DNA of 20,077 bases from DATGMS01 sp040905145 (GTDB lineage Bacteria; Bacteroidota; Bacteroidia; Cytophagales; Cyclobacteriaceae): positions 1 through 20,077 of the forward strand of contig JBBDSC010000193.1 in the NCBI GenBank assembly GCA_040905145.1, given 5' to 3'. The notes under the pieces were generated by a model. That model was given only the letters and a program-made list of their open reading frames with translations. It made no database searches and was not told the DNA's origin. Shown here one piece after another: positions 6,884 through 15,400 of the stretch. Both the position numbers and the translations under genes were made by a program. Numbering within the stretch: the stretch's first letter is position 1; each line of letters begins with the position of its first letter.

Positions 6884-8153
6884 AGAACTGGACGATTTCT
6901 TCAGCAAGATGACGGGAAATCCCGACATTCCTTATAATCCGGCTGATTGGAGCAAGATGAAAGCCAAACTTGATCATCATGCTACCACAGGGATTGTCAA
7001 TGGATCAAGACCTTGGTACAAAGGGTGGTTTATCCCCCTGGTGGCTTTTATGATTTTTACGGGCATAGGATTAGGATGGAAATATATGGGGGATAAATCA
7101 GGAAAAACCGAAGATATTCTTTCTACAGCTCATTCAACGGTGGAATTGGATCTGAAAAAGATGGAAAAAAAGAAATTGATCACAATGGATTCTGGCGAAA
7201 ATAATGGCGAGAACAATAGATCCGCTAAACCTGAAGCTAAAGGGACGAAAAAAGATGAAGCAATAGCAATAATTTCTAAAGCCACTGACATAAAACCCAC
7301 ACCTACTGGGGTGGTAAATGGAGGTATTAGAACCAGTGACTTTGGAGGAGGTAAAGTAAATCACGGCCCATCGGCATCTGAAAAGACTGGCTATTCAATG
7401 GTGGATAAGATATATTCAAAAATTAAAAAATATAAAGATCAATTTGCCAAAAGCCAAGTGTTAGGGGAAATGCTTCCACCGAGTTTAATCAAGAGTAGGA
7501 ATGAACAAGGTTCCCCTATTGGCCCACCACCTGAAGTAAAACAGGTTACCCCTTCAAAAAAAGAAAAGGAGAAGGGGGATGAGTATCAATTTAGCATAGC
7601 TTTGTTACTGGCACCTGATGTTAGTGCTTTAAAGATAAAGGACATAGCAGGCTTGGGAACCAGTGTTGGGTTTAATGTAGAATATTTTATTCATCACAAC
7701 ATCAGTCTCAATACAGGAGCATTGTATGCATTTAAAACTTACCGGGGAGGTGAGGTAGATTATAAAGGATATGTGCCCTCACCTACGGGCATTAGGGGAG
7801 ATTGTTACGTATTAGACCTCCCTTTGAACATTCGGTATTATGTCATTAACCGAGAGCTGGACAGGTGGTATATCAGTGGGGGGATGTCCTCTTACTTCAT
7901 GTTAAGGGAAAAATACGACTTGGATTATAATAATTATAGAGGGGAGGTTTATACCAAGAAAGTGGGAGTAGAAAACAGAAATCGCCATTATTTGGGCATT
8001 GTGAACCTTGGTTTAGGTTATCAGAGGGTGCTGTCACAACATTTGGCGATACAGGTAGAACCTTATTTAAAATTGCCGATTGATGGCATAGGAGAAGGCA
8101 GGATAAATCTCAAAAGTGCAGGGGCATTGGTAGGCTTAAAGTACAATTGGTAA
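6873..8153 (+). CDS. Anti-sigma-like inner-membrane protein with C-terminal beta-barrel domain
   Basis: A 426-residue protein overlapping the sigma gene by 11 bases. Residues 1-35 (DDFF, then NPADWSKMKAKLD) resemble the cytoplasmic N-terminus seen in Bacteroidota proteins encoded after ECF sigma factors, which suggests anti-sigma activity. One membrane helix follows (about 51-69), then a hydrophilic Lys/Gly/Pro-rich linker (about 75-235). The C-terminal half (about 237-426) alternates in the way of an outer-membrane beta-barrel of the PF13568 type. The domain order implies a chain from cytoplasm to outer membrane, or a barrel-like periplasmic sensor. The ATG at 6873 is preferred because AAGGAG lies upstream at a usable distance; an in-frame ATG at 6852 would add seven residues. 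The anti-sigma role is inferred from gene order. Confidence 0.75.
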   Translation: MSDKELDDFFSKMTGNPDIPYNPADWSKMKAKLDHHATTGIVNGSRPWYKGWFIPLVAFMIFTGIGLGWKYMGDKSGKTEDILSTAHSTVELDLKKMEKKKLITMDSGENNGENNRSAKPEAKGTKKDEAIAIISKATDIKPTPTGVVNGGIRTSDFGGGKVNHGPSASEKTGYSMVDKIYSKIKKYKDQFAKSQVLGEMLPPSLIKSRNEQGSPIGPPPEVKQVTPSKKEKEKGDEYQFSIALLLAPDVSALKIKDIAGLGTSVGFNVEYFIHHNISLNTGALYAFKTYRGGEVDYKGYVPSPTGIRGDCYVLDLPLNIRYYVINRELDRWYISGGMSSYFMLREKYDLDYNNYRGEVYTKKVGVENRNRHYLGIVNLGLGYQRVLSQHLAIQVEPYLKLPIDGIGEGRINLKSAGALVGLKYNW

Positions 8154-8316
8154 CCAGCTATCCACTTATCTGCTTGTGGGGGCAGTTATCCCACTTAGTG
8201 CTTTTCATTTTAAAATCCTGTCATTTTTGGAAGAATGGAATAGTGAAATAATGGAAGTAAATGGAAGATAGAAATGACGAATGATAGAATTTACTGCAAC
8301 TAAAACCATAAAGAAG

Positions 8317-8826
8317 ATGAAAAAGCAAATGAATTACTGGATCATGAGCACTATAGTAGTGATGCTGATCTGTTTTACGGCCTGTAAAAGTGAGGAAGAT
8401 CCGCAGCCACAGGAAATGAAAAGGACCTACACCATGACTTCGGTTTCCGATCCGGCGATTAATGGTGAGGTTACCTTTTTGAAGCTGGATGAAAATTCAA
8501 CCCGGATTACTATAGAGCTGGTTGGAACAAATGAAGGAGATACACATCCTGCCCATATTCATGCCAACTCAGCCAGTGAGGGAGGCGGTATTATAATTGG
8601 CCTCAATTCAGTGGATGGGACCACTGGGATGAGTGAAACTACAGTCATGGAATTGAATGATGGTACGGCGATTACCTATGAAGGTCTGCTGACATTTGAT
8701 GGTCACGCCAATGTTCACCTAAGTTCTTCCGAGATGTCTACGCTGATTGCCCAGGGGGATATTGGAAGTAACGCAACAGGGAATAATGGCGGTAACGGCG
8801 GCAACGGGGGCAATGGGGGGTATTGA
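8317..8826 (+). CDS. CHRD-domain lipoprotein with Gly/Asn-rich tail
   Basis: A 169-residue predicted lipoprotein. The signal peptide ends in CFTAC with the lipidated Cys at about residue 23. The CHRD-type domain shows the typical HPAHIHANSA histidine cluster and the block GLLTFDGHANVHLSS near the end. CHRD domains occur in chordin and in many bacterial surface proteins; their bacterial role is not established. The C-terminus is a run of Asn-Gly-Gly units encoded by a 9-base repeat. The ATG at 8317 is chosen because it gives a proper signal peptide (MKKQMNYW); the open frame from 8281 adds twelve poorly fitting residues. It lies 163 bases after the anti-sigma/barrel gene, on the same strand. 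Confidence 0.8.
   Translation: MKKQMNYWIMSTIVVMLICFTACKSEEDPQPQEMKRTYTMTSVSDPAINGEVTFLKLDENSTRITIELVGTNEGDTHPAHIHANSASEGGGIIIGLNSVDGTTGMSETTVMELNDGTAITYEGLLTFDGHANVHLSSSEMSTLIAQGDIGSNATGNNGGNGGNGGNGGY
8785..8820 (+). repeat. 9-base coding repeat (Asn-Gly-Gly tail)
   Basis: Four in-frame 9-base units (AAT GGC GGT, AAC GGC GGC, AAC GGG GGC, AAT GGG GGG) encode the C-terminal Asn-Gly-Gly repeats of the CHRD protein. Such short tandem units can change number by slippage without breaking the frame. Confidence 0.75.
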
Positions 8827-8853
8827 CCCTTAATTATGTCATTTTAAATGAAT

Positions 8854-8899
8854 GAGAGAAAGTGTCAAGGAACGGTTAAAACCCGTAGAACTTTCTCTC
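8854..8899 (+). terminator. Nested hairpin after the CHRD gene
   Basis: GAGAGAAAGT (8854-8863) pairs perfectly with ACTTTCTCTC (8890-8899). An inner ACGG/CCGT pair (8872-8875, 8883-8886) closes part of the loop. It sits about 30 bases after the CHRD stop and about 100 bases before the cytochrome-like gene. There is no U-tract after it, so it may be a weak terminator or an mRNA-stabilising hairpin that sets different expression of the genes on each side. Confidence 0.4.
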
Positions 8900-9001
8900 C
8901 TCATTAAAAACTGAACACCAGTTGCTCTTTTTAACAAAGCTATTGATACGCCTGTTAATGATGTTTTTAACTATGAAACCTTTTTAATCAAAAATAATCC
9001 C

Positions 9002-9358
9002 ATGAAATTCGTAAAATATATACTTGTAGGGCTGGCTTTGTCTGCCTCTCTTGGCTGCAACAGTGAAAACGAAGAAGATCTTTTGCCCGAGGAAGAAAAG
9101 TGTAGGGACAACACGGCGACCCTTTCCGGAGCAGTTTCCACCATTATAGGCACTAATTGTGCTGTGCCCGGATGTCATGTCTCAGGTACAGGAAGGGTCA
9201 ATTTTACAGTTAAAGAGAACATTATTCAAAATGCTGCTCAGATCAGGAGTTTCACACAAAATGAAATAATGCCGCCCCCGCAGTCTGGACGTACCCTTAG
9301 CGAAAAGCAAAAGGACGATATTTTCTGTTGGGTAGAGAATGGAGCACAGGATAATTAA
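9002..9358 (+). CDS. Small cytochrome-c-like lipoprotein
   Basis: A 118-residue predicted lipoprotein with the lipidated cysteine in SLGC (residue 19). It carries NCAVPGCHVSG, a CX4CH variant of the haem-attachment motif (Cys53, Cys58, His59). It also has IMPPP with Met90 as a possible sixth haem ligand and an ending LSEKQKDDIFCWVENGA typical of small Bacteroidota c-type cytochromes. Cys34 and Cys109 lie outside the motif and might form a disulfide. Covalent haem binding is likely by family resemblance but not certain, because the motif has four rather than two spacer residues. It would act in the periplasm, tethered to a membrane. The YceI gene follows after about 100 bases. Confidence 0.75.
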   Translation: MKFVKYILVGLALSASLGCNSENEEDLLPEEEKCRDNTATLSGAVSTIIGTNCAVPGCHVSGTGRVNFTVKENIIQNAAQIRSFTQNEIMPPPQSGRTLSEKQKDDIFCWVENGAQDN

Positions 9359-9461
9359 GAAGATGATGTCTTATGAAATCGAGCATGATTAAAGTTATCG
9401 CACATAGGGTGAATATTTTAGCGAGATTATATATAGCCAAGGAAAATAAAATTATATATAT

Positions 9462-9998
9462 ATGAAAGTCGTAGTTATTTTGGTTTTGTTGGTAGGTTGT
9501 TGCAGCCTTTCCCATGCACAGTCTTTTAAGTCCACGCGGAGTGAAACGACTTTTTTCTCCAGTGCACCACTGGAAGATATAAAGGCGACCAATACCAAAG
9601 CTACCAGTCTGTTCAATGGGGAAACAGGGGCCATTGCTTTTTTCGTGCCCATAAAAGCTTTTCAGTTCAGTAAATCATTGATGCAGCAGCATTATAACGA
9701 AAGGTTTATGGAATCAAATAAATATCCCCAGGCCACATTTGAAGGAAAGTTAACCGGTTATGATCTGGATGTTTCAGGGGTTCAGGAGGCTTTGGCAGTA
9801 GGGAAGATGACCATCCACGGCGTGTCCCGGGATGTTAAAATAAAGGGCCAGTTTACCCATGGATCGGGCCGTGTAAAAATGGAATCCAAGTTTCCAATAA
9901 AAGTAGCGGATTATGATATAGATATTCCGAAAGTTGTCTTTTACAATATTGCTGAAGAAGTGGAGGTTACTGTACTGTTTATCTATGAAGAATTTTGA
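9462..9998 (+). CDS. YceI-family periplasmic protein
   Basis: A 178-residue exported protein with a signal peptide (MKVVVILVLLVGCCSLSHA, cleavage near residue 19). The YceI lipocalin-like beta-barrel follows. Diagnostic segments are FKSTRSETTFFSSAPLEDI near the start, ERFMESNKYPQATFEGKL in the middle and GKMTIHGVSRDVKIKGQF. YceI proteins bind isoprenoid or lipid-like ligands, and several are linked to stress or quinone metabolism. The ATG at 9462 follows a TATATA-rich leader with no Shine-Dalgarno site, as is common in this phylum. The DUF5777 gene starts 25 bases after its stop, so the two are probably co-transcribed. Confidence 0.88.
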   Translation: MKVVVILVLLVGCCSLSHAQSFKSTRSETTFFSSAPLEDIKATNTKATSLFNGETGAIAFFVPIKAFQFSKSLMQQHYNERFMESNKYPQATFEGKLTGYDLDVSGVQEALAVGKMTIHGVSRDVKIKGQFTHGSGRVKMESKFPIKVADYDIDIPKVVFYNIAEEVEVTVLFIYEEF

Positions 9999-10023
9999 GT
10001 CATTTAAACTAAAGCAACCTATT

Positions 10024-10905
10024 ATGAAACATTTTTTACTAGGAGCTCTTTGTTTTATAGGGATTGTATTTTCTGTGAGCGGGCAGGACGATCTTTTGAA
10101 ACAATTGGAAAAGGAAGCTGAGCCCATAGAGGATAAAACGGCTGGAACATTTAAAGGAACCCGTCTGATCAATGGACATTCGGTGGAAGTCAGGGAAAAA
10201 GGGACTTTGGACTTTTTGATTTCCCACCGTTTTGGCAGGATCAACTCCGGGGCTTATTCCCTTTTCGGTCTGGATGAGTCCAATATCAGATTTGGTCTGG
10301 AATACGCTTTTATTGACCGTTTTACGTTGGGAGTGGGAAGAAATTCTTTTATGAAAGTCTATGATGGTTTTTTCAAATATAAGATCCTTCAGCAGTCGGG
10401 TCAGCAAAAGGTGCCAATCTCCCTGGTATGGTTTTCCGGTGCTGCAGCCAATACCCTCAAAAGGCCAGAACTTCTCATGAACTTTGAACGACGGTTGGGC
10501 TTTACCCATCAGGCGCTGATTTCACGGAAATTTAATGAATCCTTGTCCTTACAACTGGCCCCTTCTTATATTCACAGAAATCTTGTTTCCTCAAGTATGG
10601 AAGAGAACGGTTTATATGCGTTGGGATTGGGAGGGCGTTATAAAATAACCCCGGGAACTTCACTGAACCTGGAGTATTTTTACCGCTTTGGGGATCAGAC
10701 CAAAAATACTTTTAATGCCCTTGCTATCGGCTTTGACATAGAGACTGGGGGGCATGTGTTCCAACTGCATCTCACCAATGCCCAATCCATGACAGAAACA
10801 GGGTTTATTCCTGCTACCACTGGTGATTTCTTTGGGGGGGACATCCATTTTGGGTTTAATATCTCCCGGACCTTTCAGCTAAAGGAAAAGGAGGAGGGGT
10901 GGTAG
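10024..10905 (+). CDS. DUF5777-type outer-membrane beta-barrel protein
   Basis: A 293-residue protein with a signal peptide (MKHFLLGALCFIGIVFSVSG) and then a predicted beta-barrel. Features are the early block GTLDFLISHRFGRINSG, the SLFGLDESNIRFGLEY segment, repeated aromatic/glycine alternation (GVGRNSF, GLGGRYKITPG, YRFGDQ) and a final strand. The family assignment to DUF5777 is from memory. Members often sit beside YceI and cytochrome genes in Bacteroidota; the function is unknown. The ATG at 10024 gives a clean signal peptide; the frame is open back to 9934, inside yceI, and that start is rejected. This is the last gene of the co-directional set before a repeat-rich convergent gap. Confidence 0.78.
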   Translation: MKHFLLGALCFIGIVFSVSGQDDLLKQLEKEAEPIEDKTAGTFKGTRLINGHSVEVREKGTLDFLISHRFGRINSGAYSLFGLDESNIRFGLEYAFIDRFTLGVGRNSFMKVYDGFFKYKILQQSGQQKVPISLVWFSGAAANTLKRPELLMNFERRLGFTHQALISRKFNESLSLQLAPSYIHRNLVSSSMEENGLYALGLGGRYKITPGTSLNLEYFYRFGDQTKNTFNALAIGFDIETGGHVFQLHLTNAQSMTETGFIPATTGDFFGGDIHFGFNISRTFQLKEKEEGW

Positions 10906-11067
10906 ATTTGAAGACAGAAGTTGGACGTGACACGGTGACGAAGAGAGAGGGAGTCCGAAGTTGAACACTGAAGCCTGGCGGGCTGACAAGATTATAGAAC
11001 AGGATTAACATTTGAATTTAAACCCTGAGAGGGGTGATATCATTGGGTCAGAAAGTGTCAACTAAAA

Positions 11068-11087
11068 TCAGGACGTGACAGTCCTGA
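11068..11087. repeat. Palindrome TCAGGAC/GTCCTGA
   Basis: A 7-bp perfect inverted repeat with a six-base loop (gtgaca). The word GTGACA also occurs nearby in related forms (AAGTGTCA at about 11053, GAAGTGACA at about 11091), suggesting a short decayed repeat. Confidence 0.4.
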
Positions 11088-11194
11088 ATTGAAGTGACAT
11101 TTTTCCACTTAATATTTTTTCAGTTTAAGCCGTAATGCTGTCCATGTTGGGGATAGGTTTTGATGAATTCTTTTGGCCATTTTATTCAATTGCC

Positions 11195-11338
11195 GTTGGC
11201 TTTAGCCAACTTTTTTTGGATGGCGCTGTTTAATGGGGCTAAAGCCCGGATTTTTCTCTTTATCCTTTTTCCCCGCCCTGAAGGACGGGGCAATTAAATC
11301 TTAAATTTATCTTCTTTCTGTCGAAGAACAGCGCCATC
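11195..11338. repeat. Nested hairpin element with 12-bp outer inverted repeat
   Basis: GATGGCGCTGTT (11219-11230) is perfectly complementary to AACAGCGCCATC (11327-11338), enclosing about 96 bases. Inside are GGGCT-aa-AGCCC (11236-11247) and CCCCGcCC/GGaCGGGG (11271-11290). Just outside lies GTTGGCT-tt-AGCCAAC (11195-11210), whose core is the complement of the GGCTAAAGCC word inside. The whole folds as hairpins on a larger stem and resembles non-autonomous, REP-like repeats. Both flanking genes end towards it. Confidence 0.65.
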
Positions 11339-11350
11339 AACTAATTATTT

Positions 11351-11379
11351 CTCTGTGCTCCTCTTGTGTCTCTGTGGTT
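11351..11379. repeat. CACAGAG-type dispersed repeat, minus orientation
   Basis: On the minus strand this reads AACCACAGAG, then ACACAAGAG, then GCACAGAG: three related words roughly 10 bases apart. The same layout (AACCACAGAT, ACACAGATT, ACACAGAG) occurs at about 15753-15781 on the plus strand. Confidence 0.55.
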
Positions 11380-11402
11380 GATTTAGTCCATAATAGCCTG
11401 CC

Positions 11403-12278
11403 TCAACTAACGGTCTCCGGGATTTTTAGCGAAAGGTCAAATCTGGAATTCAGTTCTTTTATAAAATGGGCAGAAAGTAAAGGGGATTCCTTTTCTACGT
11501 TTTGATGGACAAAAAAGTAAAGTTTCCTCAATCCCTGTGCACGCCAGACCGCAATTTTTTCTATCCAATCATTCAAGCGGCTATAATCAGTTGGGGCATT
11601 TGCCCCAACATACCTTATAAAAGCAGTATCACTGGACAAGCGCATGTGGAGCATATCCCTTCTGCCCGCCGTGTCCACGATGATATGGGCCATGTTATTT
11701 TCTCTCAAAAGGTGATATAATGCATCAAACACTTCCGGATCAGTAAACCAATCGGTATGGCGCATTTCAACTGCCAAAGGTATTTCTTTGGGGAAATTTT
11801 CGGCAAATACCTGCACCCTGTCCAGGTATTTGGGCTGAAAATTGTCCGGCATTTGAAGGAAGGCCATCCCCAGTTTTTCTTCGAAATGACTGATGGCATC
11901 GCAAAATTCCTCTATTGGCTGTCTGGCTTCCTGGAGTCTTTTAAAATGACTGACCGTTTGGGGTATTTTTGGGAAAAAGCAGAAGTTGTCCGGTGTTTTG
12001 GAGGCCCAGGTTGCCACTTGTTTTTTGTCGGGGGATTTATAAAATGTGGCATTTAATTCTATGGAATTGAACTGGGTGGAATAATAGGAGAGTTCATCTT
12101 TTGTGCCTTTTGGATAAAAACCCTTTAGATCGGTCTTGTTCCATTTGGCACAGCCCACATAGGCTTCAAATGCCCCCCCGGATTCTTTAAAGTCTTCCAG
12201 GGTTTTGGCCGTATCGGGATGATCTTCCGGTAGGGTGAAATCAATGTTTTCGGGATGTTCTACTCTTCCAAATTTCAT
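11403..12278 (-). CDS. DUF72 family protein
   Basis: A 291-residue predicted cytoplasmic TIM-barrel protein. Diagnostic parts are YVGCAKWNKTDLKGFYPKG (about residues 40-58), then YYSTQFNSIELNATFYKSP, FCFFPKIPQTVSHFKRL, a mid-block LGMAFLQMPDNFQPKY and a late block YFFVHQNVEKESPL. DUF72 proteins are widespread and have no settled biochemical role; some are encoded near nucleic-acid enzymes, but no such neighbour is present here. The N-terminal extension before the barrel fits the Bacteroidota subgroup. The ATG at 12278 is preceded by AAGGAC. Its leader contains a palindrome (12293-12313). The gene is transcribed alone. Confidence 0.87.
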   Translation of the reverse strand: MKFGRVEHPENIDFTLPEDHPDTAKTLEDFKESGGAFEAYVGCAKWNKTDLKGFYPKGTKDELSYYSTQFNSIELNATFYKSPDKKQVATWASKTPDNFCFFPKIPQTVSHFKRLQEARQPIEEFCDAISHFEEKLGMAFLQMPDNFQPKYLDRVQVFAENFPKEIPLAVEMRHTDWFTDPEVFDALYHLLRENNMAHIIVDTAGRRDMLHMRLSSDTAFIRYVGANAPTDYSRLNDWIEKIAVWRAQGLRKLYFFVHQNVEKESPLLSAHFIKELNSRFDLSLKIPETVS

Positions 12279-12292
12279 GTCCTTGCTGGTTA

Positions 12293-12313
12293 AGGGGATC
12301 CAATCAATCCCCT
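12293..12313. promoter_or_regulatory. Palindrome in the divergent DUF72/FG-GAP junction
   Basis: AGGGGAT (12293-12299) is mirrored by ATCCCCT (12307-12313) around a seven-base spacer. It lies 15 bases upstream of the DUF72 start and about 100 bases upstream of the FG-GAP gene. It could be an operator for either gene or an mRNA hairpin next to the DUF72 ribosome-binding site. Symmetry is the only evidence. Confidence 0.35.
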
Positions 12314-12415
12314 AATGTCGGAAATTTTATGGTTTTCTTGAAGGCAATAAAAAAAAACCACCTGAAGTTGCCTCAAATGATTAAATTAGCGACTTGTAAG
12401 TTTAAAAATAAGCAA

Positions 12416-15400
12416 ATGAAACAGCTTTTATTTATTTTTTTATATGGTTTTCTTTTCGGATGCTCCCTGGATAAGGAGAAAAATTACCTGTTTACCTCTA
12501 TAGATCCTAAAGCTTCAAAACTTGATTTCACCAATGAATTAGAGGAAACCAATAATTTGGGTATTCTATATTACCTCTATTTCTACAACGGTGGGGGAGT
12601 GACTATTGGAGATATCAATAATGACGGTTTACAGGACATTTATTTCACCGGAAACCAGGTCCCTAACAAGCTATTTCTAAACAAGGGTCATTTGGAATTT
12701 GAAGATATAACCGCCAGTGCAGGAGTAGCTGGATCCTCAGACTGGAACACAGGTGTAACCATGGCGGATGTGAATGGTGATGGAAATCTTGATATCTATG
12801 TGTGTGCGGTTGCAGGAATTCATGGTTTGAAGGGCAAAAATGAGCTGTTTATAAACAATGGGGATCTAACTTTCACCGAAGAAGGAGAAAAGTACCTTCT
12901 TGATTTTCAAAATTACTCTACTACCGCTTCATTTTTTGATTATGACAATGATGGAGACCTGGATATGTATTTGCTGAATCATGCCGTACATACCGATAAT
13001 TCATATGGTCCGGCAGATATAAGAAATAACCGTACGGATGAAAGCGGTGATAAACTGCTGAGGAATGATATCGGAAAGTTTATTGATGTAAGTCATGAAG
13101 CGGGCATTTTTGGAGGTGCAAATGGCTATGGTTTGGGATTGGCAACAGCCGATTTTAATAATGACGGTTACACCGATCTTTATGTAAGCAATGATTTTCA
13201 CGAAGATGATTATTACTACCTCAACAAGGGAGACGGCACATTCACTGAATTACTTAAGGAAAAATTCAGCCAGGTAAGCAGGTTTTCAATGGGTAACGAT
13301 GTCGCTGATATTAACCAGGACGGGTTTATGGACATCCTGACCCTGGATATGCTTCCTGAGGATGAAGAAGTCCTTAAAGCTTCCATGAGTGATGACCCCA
13401 TTTACATCCACGACCTGAAAATTGACCGGCTCAAATATCATCCCCAGTACGCCCGCAATATGTTGCAGATTAACCGCGGAGGTGAATACTTTCAGGAAGT
13501 CGCCCTATTTGGTGGTATTGCGGCAACTGACTGGAGCTGGAGCCCTCTTTTTGCGGATTTCGACCTTGACGGAAAGCAGGATATATTCATATCAACAGGA
13601 ATCCCCCGCAGACCCAATGATCATGATTACATCAAATATATATCCAGCGAGGAAGTAGAGCAAAAATTCAATTCTTCAAACCTTTTAGACCGGGAAGCAC
13701 TGGATAAAATGCCTTCAGGGAAGGTGAACAATTATATATTTAAAGGGGAAGAAAACCTCCGGTTCTCAGACCAATCAGGTACATGGATTTCCGCGGACCC
13801 TATCATTTCTACAGGAGCCGCATGGGGGGATTTGGATAATGATGGGGATGTTGACCTGGTAACCAACAACCTCAATCAGCCCGCAAGCTTGTATCAGAAC
13901 CATTCCGATGATAGTTTAGGTTATTTAAAAATTAAGGCGAATTTTACGGCTCTCAATTCCTTTGGAATCGGAACCAAGGTGATATCCTGGCATCAGGGAA
14001 ACATGCAGTTGAAACAAATGTTTACTTCCAGGGGATTCCAGTCTTCCTCCGAACCTTTAATTCATTTTGGTTACGGCCATCTTCAACAAGTGGATTCCTT
14101 ACTGGTGATATGGCCGGACAACACTTATGAAAGGATAAATGACATAGAAGTCAATCAGACCCTGATTTTAAATCCCTCCGAAGATCGCCAAAAGGTGGAT
14201 TATTCCCGGATTTTCCCCCAACCCGAAACCTGGTTTCAAAAAGCAGCATCATTACCGGGATTAAATTATGAACATCAGGAAAACAGGTTCATAGATTTTA
14301 ACCGCCAAAAGCTTATTCCCTATAAAATTTCTGATCGTGGACCTGCCGTTGCCGTCAAAGACCTGGATGGCAATGGCAGCGATGACATTTTCTTTGGGGG
14401 AGCCAAATTACAACCTGCCAAGGTTTTTCTTCAAACCCGCGATGGTTTTACTGAAAAACAGTTTGACGCTGTAGCCAGTGATTCTCTTCATGAAGATGTG
14501 TCCGCAACAGTGGAAGATTTTAATAATGACGGGAGAAATGATTTGTTTATAGTTTCTTCAGGAGGAGAGTTTTACGGAGAAAATGAAGCCTTAAAGGACA
14601 GGTTATTTATCCATAAAGGTGCTGGATTTATTAAATATGACCTTCCTGTTTATTTTGAAAATGGTTCAGTAGTAAAAGCACATGATTATGACAAAGACGG
14701 AAATATAGATCTTTTTGTCGGTGGCGCAGCCGTTGCCAATGATTTTGGTCAAATCCCACAGTCCTTTCTCCTGAACAATGAAAATGGAAACTTTACAATC
14801 GTAGAAAATAAAGCGCTGCAAAATATCGGGATGGTGACCGATGCCGTCTGGACAGATTTTGACGGTGATGAATGGACGGATCTTATCGTGGTGGGGGAAT
14901 GGATGAGCCCCAGGTTTTTTCAAAACCAGAAAGGAATTTTAAAAGACGTCACCCCGAAATTCGTTGATCAGGAACTAAATGGTCTTTGGCAATCCATAAT
15001 TCCGTTTGACATCAATGGAGATGGTGAGTTGGATTATTTGCTGGGGAATTGGGGACTAAACACCAAATTTACTGCCAAAGAAAAGTATCCTTTAAAAATG
15101 TATTATGCCGATTTTGATGATAACGGAAGTACGGAAACCATATTGGCCTATGAAAAAAAAGGAAAATATTATACCGTGGCAGGGTTGGATGAACTGGGAA
15201 GTCAAATGAGCTTTCTTAAGAAAAAGTTTACCGCTTACAAGGATTTTGCCGGCAAACCCCTGGAGGAAATATTTGACAAAGACCAGCTGGAAAATGCCGA
15301 CCTGTTGACTGTGAATAATATGGCGTCAGGATATTTAATAAATTCCGGTGGGAAGTTTACTTTTGAAGCTTTTGACGCCTCCTTACAGGTAGCCCCTCTA

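Larger units (their letters stand above)
10906..11402. other. Repeat-packed convergent gap
   Basis: About 500 bases between DUF5777 (+) and DUF72 (-) contain no gene but several different repeats. There is a purine-rich stretch with recurring GAAG/AAGTTG words (about 10912-10975) and a CCCT-gag-AGGG hairpin word (about 11023-11034). TCAGGAC/GTCCTGA follows (11068-11087), then the nested hairpin cluster at 11195-11338 and a CACAGAG-type repeat (11351-11379). It reads as a docking site where several dispersed repeat families have accumulated. Confidence 0.6.

Noticed and set aside
9427..9460. TTATATATA direct repeats before yceI as operator sites
   Set aside because: Simple AT-rich words of this kind are expected by chance in this base composition; kept only as a possible AT-rich leader.
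9774..10509. Two 156-codon minus-strand open frames across yceI and the DUF5777 gene
   Set aside because: They are antisense shadows of well-supported genes and show no domain-like sequence.
12397..12404. TAAGTTTA as a -7 promoter element for the FG-GAP gene
   Set aside because: It differs from TAnnTTTG at the last base and no TTG-type -33 element lies at the expected 19-21 base distance.
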